A DNA stretch of 52,027 nucleotides from Oceanospirillaceae bacterium (GCA_013215375.1 JABSRB010000001.1:219600-271626), one strand, 5' to 3'; numbered from the stretch's first letter, positions 1 through 9,111 are shown. Notes: a model not told the origin generated them from the letters alone. Translations and numbers: made by a program.

Positions 1-5
1 AAAAC

Positions 6-81
6 TGGCTCCTCGAGTAGGACTTGAACCTACGACCAATAGATTAACAGTCTACTGCTCTACCAACTGAGCTATCGAGGA
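6..81 (-). tRNA. tRNA-Asn (anticodon GTT)
   Basis: Read on the minus strand, this 76-nt stretch folds as a standard cloverleaf. It has a TCCTCGA acceptor arm, the D-arm core AGCTCAGTTGGTAGAGC, an anticodon loop carrying GTT, a T-arm with GGTTCAAGTCC, and an encoded CCA end. It lies 42 bp downstream of tRNA-Ser on the same strand, so the two are probably co-transcribed. Confidence 0.97.
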
Positions 82-123
82 ACTCTACATCTTCATCACA
101 ATAACTGCTGGTAAAACAGTTAA

Positions 124-211
124 TGGCGGAGGGGCAGGGATTCGAACCCTGGGATCCTCACGAATCGCTGGTTTTCAAGACCAGTGCTTTCGGCCACTCA
201 GCCACCCCTCC
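124..211 (-). tRNA. tRNA-Ser (anticodon TGA)
   Basis: Minus-strand 88-nt class II tRNA with a GGAGGGG/CCCCTCC acceptor stem, an anticodon loop CTTGAAA giving anticodon TGA, a long variable arm, the T-arm GGTTCGAATCC and an encoded CCA. It is the first gene of a likely two-tRNA transcript with tRNA-Asn. Confidence 0.97.
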
Positions 212-520
212 AGAAGATGGGCGCAGAGTTTATCGATTTGCCAGCAGGAGTCAATAGCATTACCAACAAATAATGCTTTTTTTCGTCACTACTGCATTTT
301 TTGCTTTCAAACAGGCAAAATCCAGCTTAAAAAACAGCCAAAACAAAGCTTTTGTATAAAAATCAACCACAAACTGACAAGCCTAATCCCTTTTACTGCC
401 TCTATAACAAACCTATTAAAACAACCACTTTCTCAGTATTTACCATTGTTTCATTAGCAATCATTACTGATTAAGATGTTATACCACCCGCGCACATTCC
501 ACATTACTATTGAATACTGC
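212..520. other. gene-free stretch between tRNA-Ser and the psuK promoter
   Basis: Apart from the tRNA promoter at its left end, I see no coding potential and no repeat shared with the rest of the window. The sequence is AT-rich with several poly-A/poly-T runs. Confidence 0.6.
227..254 (-). promoter_or_regulatory. putative sigma-70 promoter for tRNA-Ser/tRNA-Asn
   Basis: On the minus strand TTGACT (249-254) is followed after 16 bp by TAAACT (227-232) and then a GC-rich stretch, CTGCGCC, as in growth-rate-controlled stable RNA promoters. The -10 matches only four of six consensus bases, so this is a moderate call based on position and spacing. Confidence 0.42.
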
Positions 521-549
521 TTGTAAAAATATTTGGAATCTCATATTAT
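521..549 (+). promoter_or_regulatory. putative psuKG promoter
   Basis: TTGTAA (521-526) and TATTAT (544-549) are separated by 17 bp and match four and five of six sigma-70 consensus bases. The predicted start point near 556 lies inside the 19-bp inverted repeat. If correct, transcription begins downstream of the possible TTG start at 533, so translation must begin at ATG 587. Confidence 0.5.
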
Positions 550-589
550 TGGACTTATGTCCTTTAACCAACATAAGTCCAATAATATG
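542..589. promoter_or_regulatory. perfect 19-bp inverted repeat over the psuK promoter and start codon
   Basis: The left arm catattattggacttatgt (542-560) is exactly the reverse complement of 571-589, with a 10-bp spacer. The left arm covers the putative -10 and start point; the right arm ends on the ATG at 587. Because the psuK product starts with a winged helix-turn-helix, an autoregulatory operator is the simplest reading. A start-codon-sequestering RNA hairpin is the alternative if transcription starts upstream of 542. Confidence 0.7.
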
Positions 590-1672
590 ACTGAGCGCGA
601 ACAACAAATTATTAATGCCATCCATGAAAACCCACTTATCTCACAATTACAGCTCGCTGATAAAATCGGCATTAGCCGTTCTGCGATCGCCAGCCACATT
701 ACCAACTTGACCGCCAAGGGCATCATCGAGGGTCGTGGCTATGTAGTCACCAAGAAAAAGTTTTGTGTTGCGATCGGTGGTGCCAACATGGATATATTAG
801 GCGCGCCCAACCAAACTATTTGCGCGGCAACCTCCAACCCTGGACAAGTCTCTATGAGCCCAGGCGGCGTTGCACGTAACATCGCAGAGAATATAGCCAA
901 ACTGGGAGACAAATGTTATTTAATCGCCGCTGTTGGCGATGATAACAACGGTAAGCAGTTGATTGAAATCACTCAAGAGTCTGGTGTAGACATCTCTCAT
1001 GTACAGACTTTTGAAGGCTGTAATACTTCTAGTTACTTATCCATTATCGATCATCTCGGCGAGATGCAACTCGCCATTGCCGATATGAAGATCATCGAGA
1101 AACTACAGCCCGCGGTGCTAAAAAAACACTTAGTGCTGTTAAAGCAGGCACAGATGATAGTGCTGGATACCAACATCAGTAGCGAGCTGATGGCATACCT
1201 TTTTGATAACTTGCCTGACAGCCAGTTTTTTGTCGACACTGTTTCTATCGCTAAAGCGGGAAGAATTCTGCCATTCCTCGCTAAAGTTCACAGCTTAAAA
1301 CCCAACCTGCTTGAAGCTCAGAGCATGTCGGGGATTAATATTGACAGCTACCAACAACTGCCAGAGATTGCGACTTGGTTTCACCACCAAGGCGTACAGC
1401 GACTGTTTATCAGCTTAGGCAAAGGCGGCCTTTTTTATTCCGATGGGAACACTAACGACATTGTCACATTAGCCACCAGCAACGTGCAAAACAGTAACGG
1501 CGCAGGCGACGCTATGAGCGCAGCCCTAGTCCATAGCTTCCTTGCGGGCAAAGACTTGTTAGAGAGCAGCTACTTCGCTCTGGGGGCGGCAAACTGCACC
1601 ATCGCCAGCACCACGACCATTAACCCGAATTTATCAATTTCTTCTATAGACAATTTACTTAAGGAAAAATAA
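587..1672 (+). CDS. psuK: pseudouridine kinase with N-terminal helix-turn-helix (PfkB family)
   Basis: Predicted to phosphorylate pseudouridine to pseudouridine 5'-phosphate in the cytoplasm, feeding the glycosidase encoded next. The 361-residue product has a winged helix-turn-helix at about residues 1-55 (ADKIGISRSAIASHI recognition region). A PfkB kinase domain follows, with SPGGVARNIAENIAKLG near residue 92 and the C-terminal signature NSNGAGDA holding the catalytic Asp. The first residue of that signature is Asn rather than the usual Asp. The frame is open from TTG 533, but promoter and palindrome geometry favour ATG 587; no good ribosome binding site precedes either. The stop overlaps the psuG start (TAATG). 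A close PfkB sugar or nucleoside kinase is the alternative, but the psuG neighbour settles the substrate. No pseudouridine transporter gene is adjacent. Confidence 0.88.
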   Translation: MTEREQQIINAIHENPLISQLQLADKIGISRSAIASHITNLTAKGIIEGRGYVVTKKKFCVAIGGANMDILGAPNQTICAATSNPGQVSMSPGGVARNIAENIAKLGDKCYLIAAVGDDNNGKQLIEITQESGVDISHVQTFEGCNTSSYLSIIDHLGEMQLAIADMKIIEKLQPAVLKKHLVLLKQAQMIVLDTNISSELMAYLFDNLPDSQFFVDTVSIAKAGRILPFLAKVHSLKPNLLEAQSMSGINIDSYQQLPEIATWFHHQGVQRLFISLGKGGLFYSDGNTNDIVTLATSNVQNSNGAGDAMSAALVHSFLAGKDLLESSYFALGAANCTIASTTTINPNLSISSIDNLLKEK

Positions 1673-2595
1673 TGACCAACCTCGACCAGCATCTTATTAT
1701 CAGCGACGAAGTCAAAGCAGCTCTAGCTGCCAACAAGCCTGTGGTAGCCCTTGAATCAACAATTATATCCCACGGCATGCCCTACCCTAGAAATGTCGAA
1801 ACAGCCCTTAACGTCGAGCGTGTAGTGCGTGAAAACGGTGCTATACCCGCCACTATCGCCATCTTAAATGGCAAGCTCATCGTCGGTTTATCTGCAGAGC
1901 AAATTGAGTATTTGGGCAAGGCAGGCCAAGCTGTGATCAAAACCAGCCGCCGAGACATCCCGTTCATTGTTGCCGGCAAGAAAGATGGCGCGACCACTGT
2001 TGCTTCAACTATGATTTTAGCGCAAATGGCGGGCATTAAAGTCTTCGCCACTGGCGGTATTGGCGGCGTGCATCGCGATGCACAAAACACCATGGACATC
2101 TCCGCAGATTTACAAGAGTTAGCCAATACCTCGGTAGCCGTCATTTGCGCCGGGGTTAAATCTATTTTAGACATTGGCCTAACACTTGAGTACTTAGAAA
2201 CTTACGGCGTGCCGGTGATAGGTTATAAAACCCGTCAGATGCCCGCATTCTATACCATTGAAAGTGGTTTTGAGGTTGATTACAAGCTAGATAGCGCCAC
2301 AGAAATCGCCCAGAGCTTGGCGGCTAAATGGCAGTTGGGTTTAAAAGGTGGCGTGGTTATTGCCAACCCTATCCCCAAAGAGTATTCAATGGATGCTAAA
2401 GAAATTGCCAACACTATCGATCAGGCAATCATTGATATGCAGGCACAAGGCGTTAGCGGTAAAGACAGCACCCCTTTCCTACTGGCACGCATTGCAAAAG
2501 TGACAGAAGGCAAGAGCTTGGACTCGAACATCCAACTGGTTTACAACAACGCGGCACTTGGTGCGCAAATAGCCCAGCAGCTGTGTTTGGCATAA
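1672..2595 (+). CDS. psuG: pseudouridine-5'-phosphate glycosidase
   Basis: Cleaves the C-glycosidic bond of pseudouridine 5'-phosphate to uracil and ribose 5-phosphate, completing the pathway begun by psuK. The 307-residue protein is collinear with the family. It has ALESTIISHGMPYP near the N-terminus (Glu28 as the expected catalytic acid), KTSRRD near residue 90, GGIGGVHRDAQNTMDIS with the metal-binding Asp region, and CAGVKSILD carrying the expected catalytic Lys. The start codon overlaps the psuK stop, and AAGGA lies 7 bp upstream, so the two are translationally coupled. Confidence 0.96.
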   Translation: MTNLDQHLIISDEVKAALAANKPVVALESTIISHGMPYPRNVETALNVERVVRENGAIPATIAILNGKLIVGLSAEQIEYLGKAGQAVIKTSRRDIPFIVAGKKDGATTVASTMILAQMAGIKVFATGGIGGVHRDAQNTMDISADLQELANTSVAVICAGVKSILDIGLTLEYLETYGVPVIGYKTRQMPAFYTIESGFEVDYKLDSATEIAQSLAAKWQLGLKGGVVIANPIPKEYSMDAKEIANTIDQAIIDMQAQGVSGKDSTPFLLARIAKVTEGKSLDSNIQLVYNNAALGAQIAQQLCLA

Positions 2596-2653
2596 TACCG
2601 CAACGAACTATGTTAAGGAGGACTTAAACCGAGCTCTGATATTTTTTAGATGC

Positions 2654-2687
2654 AAAAAAGCCAGCGCATAACTGCCCTGGCTTTTTA
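2654..2687. terminator. bidirectional rho-independent terminator between psuG and lipA
   Basis: AAAAAGCCAG pairs with CTGGCTTTTT across a 12-nt loop. A T-run follows on either strand, so the hairpin can end both psuKG (plus) and the long lipA operon (minus), which converge here. Confidence 0.85.
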
Positions 2688-2727
2688 ACTTGTTACTTTT
2701 AGCTTTCTAACTTATAGCTTGTCGCTA

Positions 2728-3726
2728 CTAACCTTCAAACACCCCTGATGCCTGTAAGTCTGCGTGGTAAGAAGAGCGCACTAGCGGCCCACTCGCCACA
2801 TGTTTAAAGCCCAGTTCTTTGGCGGCTTTAGCAAAATCATCAAACTCTGCGGGTGTCACATAACGATCTACCGGCAAATGGTCACGACTAGGCTGCATGT
2901 ACTGCCCAAGGGTCACCATATCAACATTGTGCGCGCGCAAGTCTTTAAGCACTTGAACAACCTCTTCGTTGGTCTCACCAACACCGACAATAATGCCTGA
3001 CTTAGTACGAATATGCGGCATCACTTCTTTATATCGGCGCAACAACTCTAGCGATCCTGCATAACTAGAACCGGGATTGACCTTTTTGAACAGTCGCTCT
3101 ACCGTCTCCATATTATGGTTAAACACATCGGGCGGATTGGCCGCTAAAATTTCTATCGCTCGCTCTGCACGACCACGAAAATCTGGTACTAATGTCTCTA
3201 TTTGTAACGTCGTTGAGCGTTTGCGTGTCTCGATAATACAGTTAGCTATGTGCTGGGCACCACCATCGCGCAGATCATCGCGATCAACAGAGGTGATCAC
3301 CACGTATTTCAAGCCCATTTCAGTGATGGCTTCAGCCAACTCTCTCGGCTCATTTTCATTCAGTGCATTGGGTCTACCGTGCGCAACATCACAAAAAGGA
3401 CAGCGCCTAGTGCAGATGTCACCCATAATCATGAAAGTCGCAGTACCTTTACTGAAACACTCACCAATATTAGGACAGCTGGCCTCTTCACAGACAGAAG
3501 ATAAATTGTGCTCGCGCAGCTTAGCCTTGATACGTTTTACTTCTGCATTGCTGCCCATACGTACTCTTAGCCAAGGTGGCTTTTTCAGCATGTCGGCTTT
3601 TTCAGTGGGCAATATGCGAATAGGGATACGCGCCATTTTATCGGCACCACGCAATTTCACCCCTTGATCTAGACGTTTGCCTTTGGGCCTAACTCTTTGG
3701 GGAGTAACATCTTTTATCTCTATCAT
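2728..3726 (-). CDS. lipA: lipoyl synthase
   Basis: Radical-SAM enzyme that inserts two sulfurs into octanoyl chains on lipoyl domains (pyruvate and 2-oxoglutarate dehydrogenases, glycine cleavage H protein). The auxiliary [4Fe-4S] cluster motif is Cys79-x4-Cys84-x5-Cys90 and the radical-SAM motif is Cys105-x3-Cys109-x2-Cys112. The C-terminal RSSYHA contains the serine that ligates the auxiliary cluster. The length of 332 residues is normal. The start is 9 bp after the lipB stop, so lipB-lipA form the end of the operon, and the bidirectional hairpin follows. Confidence 0.98.
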   Translation of the reverse strand: MIEIKDVTPQRVRPKGKRLDQGVKLRGADKMARIPIRILPTEKADMLKKPPWLRVRMGSNAEVKRIKAKLREHNLSSVCEEASCPNIGECFSKGTATFMIMGDICTRRCPFCDVAHGRPNALNENEPRELAEAITEMGLKYVVITSVDRDDLRDGGAQHIANCIIETRKRSTTLQIETLVPDFRGRAERAIEILAANPPDVFNHNMETVERLFKKVNPGSSYAGSLELLRRYKEVMPHIRTKSGIIVGVGETNEEVVQVLKDLRAHNVDMVTLGQYMQPSRDHLPVDRYVTPAEFDDFAKAAKELGFKHVASGPLVRSSYHADLQASGVFEG

Positions 3727-3735
3727 AATCTCACT

Positions 3736-4386
3736 CTATTCAAACTGCGTCGCTATAGTGACTTTATTATAGCCAACTTCTCGCACGAAATAATCAGCAA
3801 GTCGCTCTGCAACTAGCTGTTTATCTAAATTATTCACGAAATCTGCTAGATTACTCATCTGCATTCCCGCATAACCGCAGGGGTTTATGCGTAAAAAGGG
3901 TGCTGTATCTAGATCTAAATTAAGGGCAAAACCATGAAAACTGCATCCACGGCGTACTCTTAAACCCAGTGAGGCGATTTTTGTCTGATCGACATAAACC
4001 CCTGGGGCATCGCTTTTTGCATAAGCTGCTACTGAAAACTGGGCCAGCACGCTAATAATCGATTGTTCCATCATAGTAACAATTTCGCGCACACCAATTT
4101 TGCTGCGGCGCAAATCAATCATCAAGTATACAATCAACTGACCGGGACCGTGATAAGTCACCTGGCCTCCTCTGTCCACTTGCACCACCGGTATATCGCC
4201 AGTATTAAGCAAGTGCTCTGCTTTACCCGCCTGGCCTTGAGTGAATACCGGCTCATGCTCTAAAAGCCATATTTCATCTACAGTGTCGCGGTCGCGAGTA
4301 TCGGTTAGGTGCTGCATTTTCCGCCACGTAGGCTGGTAATCTTGCGCCCCTAAATAACGAATAATAAGTTCAGAATTAACGGCCAT
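3736..4386 (-). CDS. lipB: lipoyl(octanoyl) transferase
   Basis: Transfers octanoate from octanoyl-ACP to lipoyl domains, the step before LipA. The 216-residue protein shows [17 protein letters not shown] near residue 71 and the catalytic pair Lys136 (in QTKIASLG) and Cys170 (in NPCGYAG). This is the spacing of the well-studied enzyme. The start codon overlaps the stop of the DUF493 gene (ATGA). Confidence 0.98.
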   Translation of the reverse strand: MAVNSELIIRYLGAQDYQPTWRKMQHLTDTRDRDTVDEIWLLEHEPVFTQGQAGKAEHLLNTGDIPVVQVDRGGQVTYHGPGQLIVYLMIDLRRSKIGVREIVTMMEQSIISVLAQFSVAAYAKSDAPGVYVDQTKIASLGLRVRRGCSFHGFALNLDLDTAPFLRINPCGYAGMQMSNLADFVNNLDKQLVAERLADYFVREVGYNKVTIATQFE

Positions 4387-4709
4387 CAGATAACAGTGAC
4401 AACTCTACCAGTGGCTTTGATTTCAGTAAAAAAATCCTTCAGCTGCTGCTCGCTTTGCGCCAGCATAAACAACCTTACAGAACGAAACTTACCGCTCTTA
4501 GAGTCTTGATGAGTCACTTTACTTAAATCAATATTAGCATCGTATTTTTCCATGAAGGTTAATACGAACTGTTGGAAGTTTTCTTTGTTATAACCGATGA
4601 CTTTAATAGGGTAATCAGCACAGGGGAACTCAATTTTAGGCGGCGCGGGCATCTGTTCAGCCGCTTTCATACGAGCAGCAGGTGTAGCTTTGGAGATAAA
4701 TTTTTTCAT
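4386..4709 (-). CDS. ybeD: YbeD/DUF493 family protein
   Basis: A 107-residue cytoplasmic protein of the family that sits next to lipB in many gammaproteobacteria; its precise function is not established. The conserved core is [22 protein letters not shown] followed by [16 protein letters not shown], an alpha/beta fold resembling ACT or ferredoxin-like regulators. The frame is open further upstream, but that part runs antisense-free into the end of dat and has no family similarity. ATG 4709 gives the usual family length. The stop overlaps the lipB start. Confidence 0.88.
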   Translation of the reverse strand: MKKFISKATPAARMKAAEQMPAPPKIEFPCADYPIKVIGYNKENFQQFVLTFMEKYDANIDLSKVTHQDSKSGKFRSVRLFMLAQSEQQLKDFFTEIKATGRVVTVI

Positions 4710-4839
4710 GTTTAAGTACGTTTCGATTCTGACTAGCGTTAAGCGTGACATTATACACGCAAACAACACAAACCCCAGACATTCGCTCTTTTGAGCTATG
4801 CTGATGCCTGAAATACCGACTAGGCTATCCAGAGCTAAT

Positions 4840-5685
4840 TTATAGCTGTGACTGGCTCTGTGACAACAATAGATAGAGTCGCTGCCACATTGGCCCAATT
4901 TGACCCTTTGAGATAGCAGTGTCATCGATCTGAACCACTGGCAACAAACCGCGTGTAGAGCTACTTATCCACACCTCGCTAGCATTGAGCAGACGTGCAT
5001 AAGTTATCGGCTGATGCGAAAAATGTAGCTTGTTGTTAAGCGCTAAACGCTTAACTAATTGACTAGTAGTGCCACTTAACAAGGTATTGGAGGGTTGCGG
5101 GGCTATAATCAGCTCATCCTCGACGATAAACAAACTGGAGCTAGCACCTTCAAGGACTAGGCCATCACGCTCCAATAGCGCCTCTTGCGCGCCGTTTTCA
5201 CGCGCTTGCTCCATCACTAAGATATTAGCCAATAAACTGGTGGATTTAATATCACAGTGCTTGCCGCGCAGATCCTCACAGACAATCACCTTTATCGGCA
5301 GTACGTCTTTAATATCTAAAGCATAATTATCGGTGATATCAGTGGTACAGGCAAAGACGGTTGGCACCATTTTATTGTCTATAAGATGACTGCGTTTAGT
5401 ACCTGCCCCTCTGGTAACTTGAATATACACGGACTTATTTCCGCCGCCATTTTTAGCCACCAGCTCAGTCGCTATTTCGCCAAAGGAGTGATCCGCATTG
5501 ATATGCAGCGCAGCTAAACTCTTATTGAGTCTTGCTAAATGCTCATCGAGCTGAAAACCCATCCCCTGATAAAAGGGGATTACTTCATAAACGCTATCAG
5601 CGAACAAAAAACCGCGATCAAAAACAGAGATTTTGGCTGCTGACGCTGCAATAAACTGACCATTCAAATAGACAGTATTACTCAT
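4840..5685 (-). CDS. dat: D-amino-acid transaminase (class IV aminotransferase)
   Basis: PLP enzyme predicted to interconvert D-alanine and D-glutamate with their keto acids, linking it to the peptidoglycan genes upstream. The 281-residue protein has the PLP-binding Lys147 in CDIKSTSLLAN. It also has Arg98 and His100 in GTKRSH, the carboxylate-binding pair that separates D-amino-acid transaminases from branched-chain aminotransferases and aminodeoxychorismate lyases. It follows dacA, with an intercistronic hairpin between them, and precedes ybeD by about 130 bp. Substrate range remains an inference from these residues. Confidence 0.87.
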   Translation of the reverse strand: MSNTVYLNGQFIAASAAKISVFDRGFLFADSVYEVIPFYQGMGFQLDEHLARLNKSLAALHINADHSFGEIATELVAKNGGGNKSVYIQVTRGAGTKRSHLIDNKMVPTVFACTTDITDNYALDIKDVLPIKVIVCEDLRGKHCDIKSTSLLANILVMEQARENGAQEALLERDGLVLEGASSSLFIVEDELIIAPQPSNTLLSGTTSQLVKRLALNNKLHFSHQPITYARLLNASEVWISSSTRGLLPVVQIDDTAISKGQIGPMWQRLYLLLSQSQSQL

Positions 5686-5701
5686 AACTATACTCTCTGC
5701 A

Positions 5702-5740
5702 CCTTTAACCTAAATTCGGCAGTTGAATCTAGGTTAAAGG
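5702..5740. other. intercistronic hairpin between dacA and dat
   Basis: CCTTTAACCTA (5702-5712) pairs exactly with TAGGTTAAAGG (5730-5740). Inside, ATTC pairs with GAAT after a single mismatch, leaving a 7-nt loop. No T-run follows on either strand, so it is better read as an mRNA processing or stability element than as a terminator. Confidence 0.6.
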
Positions 5741-5755
5741 GGTAGCCACTGGCCA

Positions 5756-6922
5756 TTAACCAATCAAACCTATAAAGAACAACATCACATTATCCCAAAG
5801 CTTGTTGAAAAAACCACCTTCAGCGATGGATTCTAAAGCAACCAGTGGTACAGACTTTACTTCTTTGCCATCTAAACTAATACGCACAGTACCGTAAACT
5901 TGCCCCGCTACGACAGGCGCTTTAACTTCCGTATTAATGTCCATGGTCGCTTTTAAACCCTTCGCTTGACCACGGGGAATAGTGACAGCCAGTGCCTGAG
6001 CAATACCTAGACGAACTTGGGATTTTTGACCACCCCATACCTTTACTACCGATAATTGCTTATTGGCTTCGTAAAGTTTGTGAGTGCGGAAGAACCTAAA
6101 ACCGTAAGCTAACAGCTTTTGCGACTCACGCGCTCTCGCCTCATCACTTTTAGTACCCAATACCACCGTAATTAGACGCATGCCTTCACGCTTAGCAGAA
6201 GCGACTAAACAATAACCCGCAGCATCCGTGTGGCCTGTTTTCAAACCATCAACTGTCTTATCACGCCATAGTAATTTATTACGGTTTGGTTGGCGTATAT
6301 TATTGTAGGTGAAATATTTTTCTGAGTAGATCCCGTAATGCTCAGGAAAGTCCCGGATAATGGCACGCGACAATAACGCTAAATCATAAGGCGATGAATA
6401 GTGATCTTCATGGGGCAATCCGGTCGCATTGGAGAATTTAGTATTTTCCATTCCCAAAATTTTGGCATGTTGGTTCATCAAGCTGGTAAAAGCAGTCTCG
6501 CTACCCGCTATGTGCTCAGCCATCGCCACAGAGGCATCATTACCCGATTGAATGATAATGCCTTTAAGCAGCAACTCTAACTTTACCTGAGTGCCCTCTT
6601 TAATAAACATTCTAGAACCCGGCGTTCTCCAGGCTTTTTCACTGACCAACACTTGATCATTTAGACCAATATTGCCTTTGGTTAATTCGTCTTCAGTAAC
6701 ATAGCTGGTCATCATTTTAGTTAAACTGGCAGGCGGAAACTGTTGATGGCCTTTTTTCTCTGCGATGATGGTGCCAGTATCTGCGTCCATAATGATGTAA
6801 CTAGTGGCGGCAATTTTCGGTGCTGCGGGAATCAGCTGCGCAGCTTGTGTAGCAAAAGAGACGGCAAAAACAGCCAGCAGGCCCAACGTGCCGTAAAAAT
6901 TCTTTTTATTCAAGAGGGTCAC
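5756..6922 (-). CDS. dacA: D-alanyl-D-alanine carboxypeptidase (PBP5/6 type)
   Basis: Periplasmic, membrane-anchored class C low-molecular-weight penicillin-binding protein that trims the terminal D-Ala from peptidoglycan stems. The 388 residues begin with a Sec signal ending near AATQAAQ (about residue 28). The catalytic motifs follow in order: SLTK (Ser66-Lys69), SGN (126-128) and KTG (228-230). A beta-rich PBP5 C-terminal domain ends in an amphipathic/hydrophobic tail (NKLWDNVMLFFIGLIG) that anchors it to the inner membrane. The start is GTG 6922 with AAGGAG upstream. It is followed by dat. Confidence 0.96.
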   Translation of the reverse strand: MTLLNKKNFYGTLGLLAVFAVSFATQAAQLIPAAPKIAATSYIIMDADTGTIIAEKKGHQQFPPASLTKMMTSYVTEDELTKGNIGLNDQVLVSEKAWRTPGSRMFIKEGTQVKLELLLKGIIIQSGNDASVAMAEHIAGSETAFTSLMNQHAKILGMENTKFSNATGLPHEDHYSSPYDLALLSRAIIRDFPEHYGIYSEKYFTYNNIRQPNRNKLLWRDKTVDGLKTGHTDAAGYCLVASAKREGMRLITVVLGTKSDEARARESQKLLAYGFRFFRTHKLYEANKQLSVVKVWGGQKSQVRLGIAQALAVTIPRGQAKGLKATMDINTEVKAPVVAGQVYGTVRISLDGKEVKSVPLVALESIAEGGFFNKLWDNVMLFFIGLIG

Positions 6923-7008
6923 AATGACTCCTTATTTTAATAACAGGTTTTAATAAACATCAGTAAAACACCGATGCATGTAGAGATTTAGAGCGCTGCC
7001 TAAGTTTA

Positions 7009-8106
7009 CTATTTTGGCAGGTCGACTAAGTGCGCTCCTGGAAAGCCGCTAGAAGCCAATTGGTCCGTTAATTGGAGCGTCTTACTACGACTTTTTACCG
7101 GGCCTAAGATCACTTTGTATAGCTTGCGTTGTTCTCTTTTTATCTCGCTTATCAACACCGGTAATTGGTAATCATTCACTTTGAGAGTAACGGCATGCGC
7201 AGCCTGCTCGGATGAATAAACGCCAACTTGTATATAATGAATACCTTTATAGATATCTGCTCGAGCTAGGATAGGTTTTTTCGCAACCGGCGCTTTGTAC
7301 ACATATTTTTTAGCTTTCGTTTCATCGTTAATAGCCGCTGTTTTTTTAGGCTTAATCACTGGTATAGGCGCAACCACAGCCACTATAGCCGGCACTTTTA
7401 AGTTATCGACAATTTTTGGTTTTTTGGCACTGCCTTTTAAAAACTGCGCAATGGCCTGCCTATCTTTATCGATAGAATGACTGCTAGACAACATTGAGGG
7501 AGACTGTGTTTTAATGTTTTTCTGAGTTTTATCAGCCGTCCAAGTAGCAGGGTCTATTGCCACTACTTCAACTTGCGAAGTACCTTGCTTCAACATATCC
7601 AATTTAGCGGCAGCCGCATAAGACAAATCAATAATACGCCCTTTATGAAAAGGGCCTCTATCATTCACTCTGACAATCACTTTACGGCCATTTGCCATAT
7701 TGGTTACTTGCACATAAGTGGGAATAGGCAAGGACTTGTGCGCCGCAGTCATTTTGAACATGTCGTATTTTTCGCCATTGGCCGTTAAATACCCATGGAA
7801 TTTTTTACCATACCAAGATGCGCCACCGGTTTCGCTATAACCGGCAGAACTTGCCATCACAGAATAGTTTTTACCTAATACTTCATAGCGACTTCTATTG
7901 CCACCGGGACTAAGACGCTCTATTTTAGGCACTGCATCTTTCACATGAGATACATCTACTTCTGCATCCGGCCCATAATCTTTGACTACTTTATAGCGCC
8001 CCTCATTAGTTTTAGAGACAACTGCGGTTTTGTTGGCACAACCTGCAATGAACAAAGTGACAAACATTAGCAATAACAGATTAACTATCGATTTATGATT
8101 ATTCAT
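7009..8106 (-). CDS. rlpA: RlpA family septal-ring lytic transglycosylase lipoprotein
   Basis: Outer-membrane lipoprotein expected to bind and cleave denuded glycan strands at division sites. The N-terminus has a lipoprotein signal with lipobox IAGC at residues 20-23. A double-psi beta-barrel spans about 90-180 (ASWYGKKFHGYLTANGE, with the conserved Glu and NDRGPF). A lysine-rich linker follows, and the C-terminus is a SPOR domain (YIQVGVYSSEQAAHAVT to the end). At 365 residues the length is typical. It sits between mltB and dacA in the usual order. Confidence 0.94.
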   Translation of the reverse strand: MNNHKSIVNLLLLMFVTLFIAGCANKTAVVSKTNEGRYKVVKDYGPDAEVDVSHVKDAVPKIERLSPGGNRSRYEVLGKNYSVMASSAGYSETGGASWYGKKFHGYLTANGEKYDMFKMTAAHKSLPIPTYVQVTNMANGRKVIVRVNDRGPFHKGRIIDLSYAAAAKLDMLKQGTSQVEVVAIDPATWTADKTQKNIKTQSPSMLSSSHSIDKDRQAIAQFLKGSAKKPKIVDNLKVPAIVAVVAPIPVIKPKKTAAINDETKAKKYVYKAPVAKKPILARADIYKGIHYIQVGVYSSEQAAHAVTLKVNDYQLPVLISEIKREQRKLYKVILGPVKSRSKTLQLTDQLASSGFPGAHLVDLPK

Positions 8107-8113
8107 ATCACCC

Positions 8114-9100
8114 TTAACTCAGCTTGTTTTCAGCTTTGATTAATTGACTTAACTGGTAGACAGCCATGGCATAATATCGACTATGATTGTAGCGAGTGAT
8201 CACATAAAAATTATGCAAACCAAACCAGTATTGATCTTTTTTATTATATTTAAGCAACATTAACGTCGCCTTTTCGCTTTGCTGGCGATTTTTCGCGCCT
8301 AACACCGATTTAGCATGCCACTGCTCTAGCGTCACTTTAAGCTCTAAACCATTGTTAATCCATTTATTATCTAGCTGTTTTGCAACTTTAGCACTGAGCA
8401 CTACCGGCTGCCCTGTAAGCCAGCCATGTTGTGAAAAATAATTGGCAACACTGCCGATTGCATCGACTGGATTTTTCCAGATATCACGTTTACCATCACC
8501 ATCAAAATCAACCGCATATTTTCTGAAACTTGAAGGCAAAAACTGCCCATAACCCATGGCTCCCGCATACGACCCTTTAGGTTTTGTATAGGCAATATTT
8601 TCTTCTTTGGTCAAACGCAGAAACTCTGTTAGCTCATTGCGAAAAAACTCTCCTCGACGCGGTAAATCAAAGGCAATAGTCGCCAGTGCATCTAACACTC
8701 GATAACTACCAGTGATTTTTCCATAGCGCGTTTCAACACCAATAACTGACACTATCATCTGTGCCGGCACCCCGTATTTCTTTTCTGCTCGAGTAAGCGC
8801 GTCGCGGTGCTTTTTCCAAAATTTATTGCCGTTCTGGATGCGCTTAGTTTCTATAAACCGGCTACGGTATTTTTCCCAACTCAAACGTCCTTCAGCCTGT
8901 CTATTCATCGCCTTTAAGATAGAATTTTGACGCTTGGCGTTCTTGAGCACTTTTACTAAATAATCTCTAGAAAAACCCTCCTTAACCATGCTCTGCAACC
9001 ATTTTAGTGCAACGGGATGCTCTGCATAATTAACGGCAAAGGCCGAGGGAGATAACAACAAGCCACAGCAAAGGACTCCCAAGATTTTTCTAATCTGCAT
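8114..9100 (-). CDS. mltB: lytic murein transglycosylase B
   Basis: Cleaves peptidoglycan glycan strands with formation of 1,6-anhydromuramic acid. The 328-residue form from ATG 9100 starts with a signal peptide ending SPSAFA. There is no lipobox Cys after it, so this looks like a soluble periplasmic MltB rather than a lipoprotein. The catalytic Glu is in VIGVETRYGKITG, followed by YAGAMGYGQFLPSSF and the calcium-loop-like DFDGDGKRDIW. The frame is open upstream to 9298, but that part overlaps rodA and lacks family character. The stop is 7 bp from rlpA. Confidence 0.94.
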   Translation of the reverse strand: MQIRKILGVLCCGLLLSPSAFAVNYAEHPVALKWLQSMVKEGFSRDYLVKVLKNAKRQNSILKAMNRQAEGRLSWEKYRSRFIETKRIQNGNKFWKKHRDALTRAEKKYGVPAQMIVSVIGVETRYGKITGSYRVLDALATIAFDLPRRGEFFRNELTEFLRLTKEENIAYTKPKGSYAGAMGYGQFLPSSFRKYAVDFDGDGKRDIWKNPVDAIGSVANYFSQHGWLTGQPVVLSAKVAKQLDNKWINNGLELKVTLEQWHAKSVLGAKNRQQSEKATLMLLKYNKKDQYWFGLHNFYVITRYNHSRYYAMAVYQLSQLIKAENKLS

Positions 9101-9111
9101 ATTTCCATTCC

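Noticed and set aside
533-586. TTG start for psuK 18 codons upstream
   Set aside because: The extra codons are encoded by the palindrome and -10 region and precede the predicted transcription start; family similarity begins after ATG 587.
2611-2625. Strong Shine-Dalgarno-like AAGGAGG after psuG
   Set aside because: No start codon at proper spacing opens a frame longer than a few codons before the terminator.
4710-4925. 72-codon N-terminal extension of the DUF493 gene
   Set aside because: It overlaps the 3' end of dat, lacks similarity to the family, and the family length is reached from ATG 4709.
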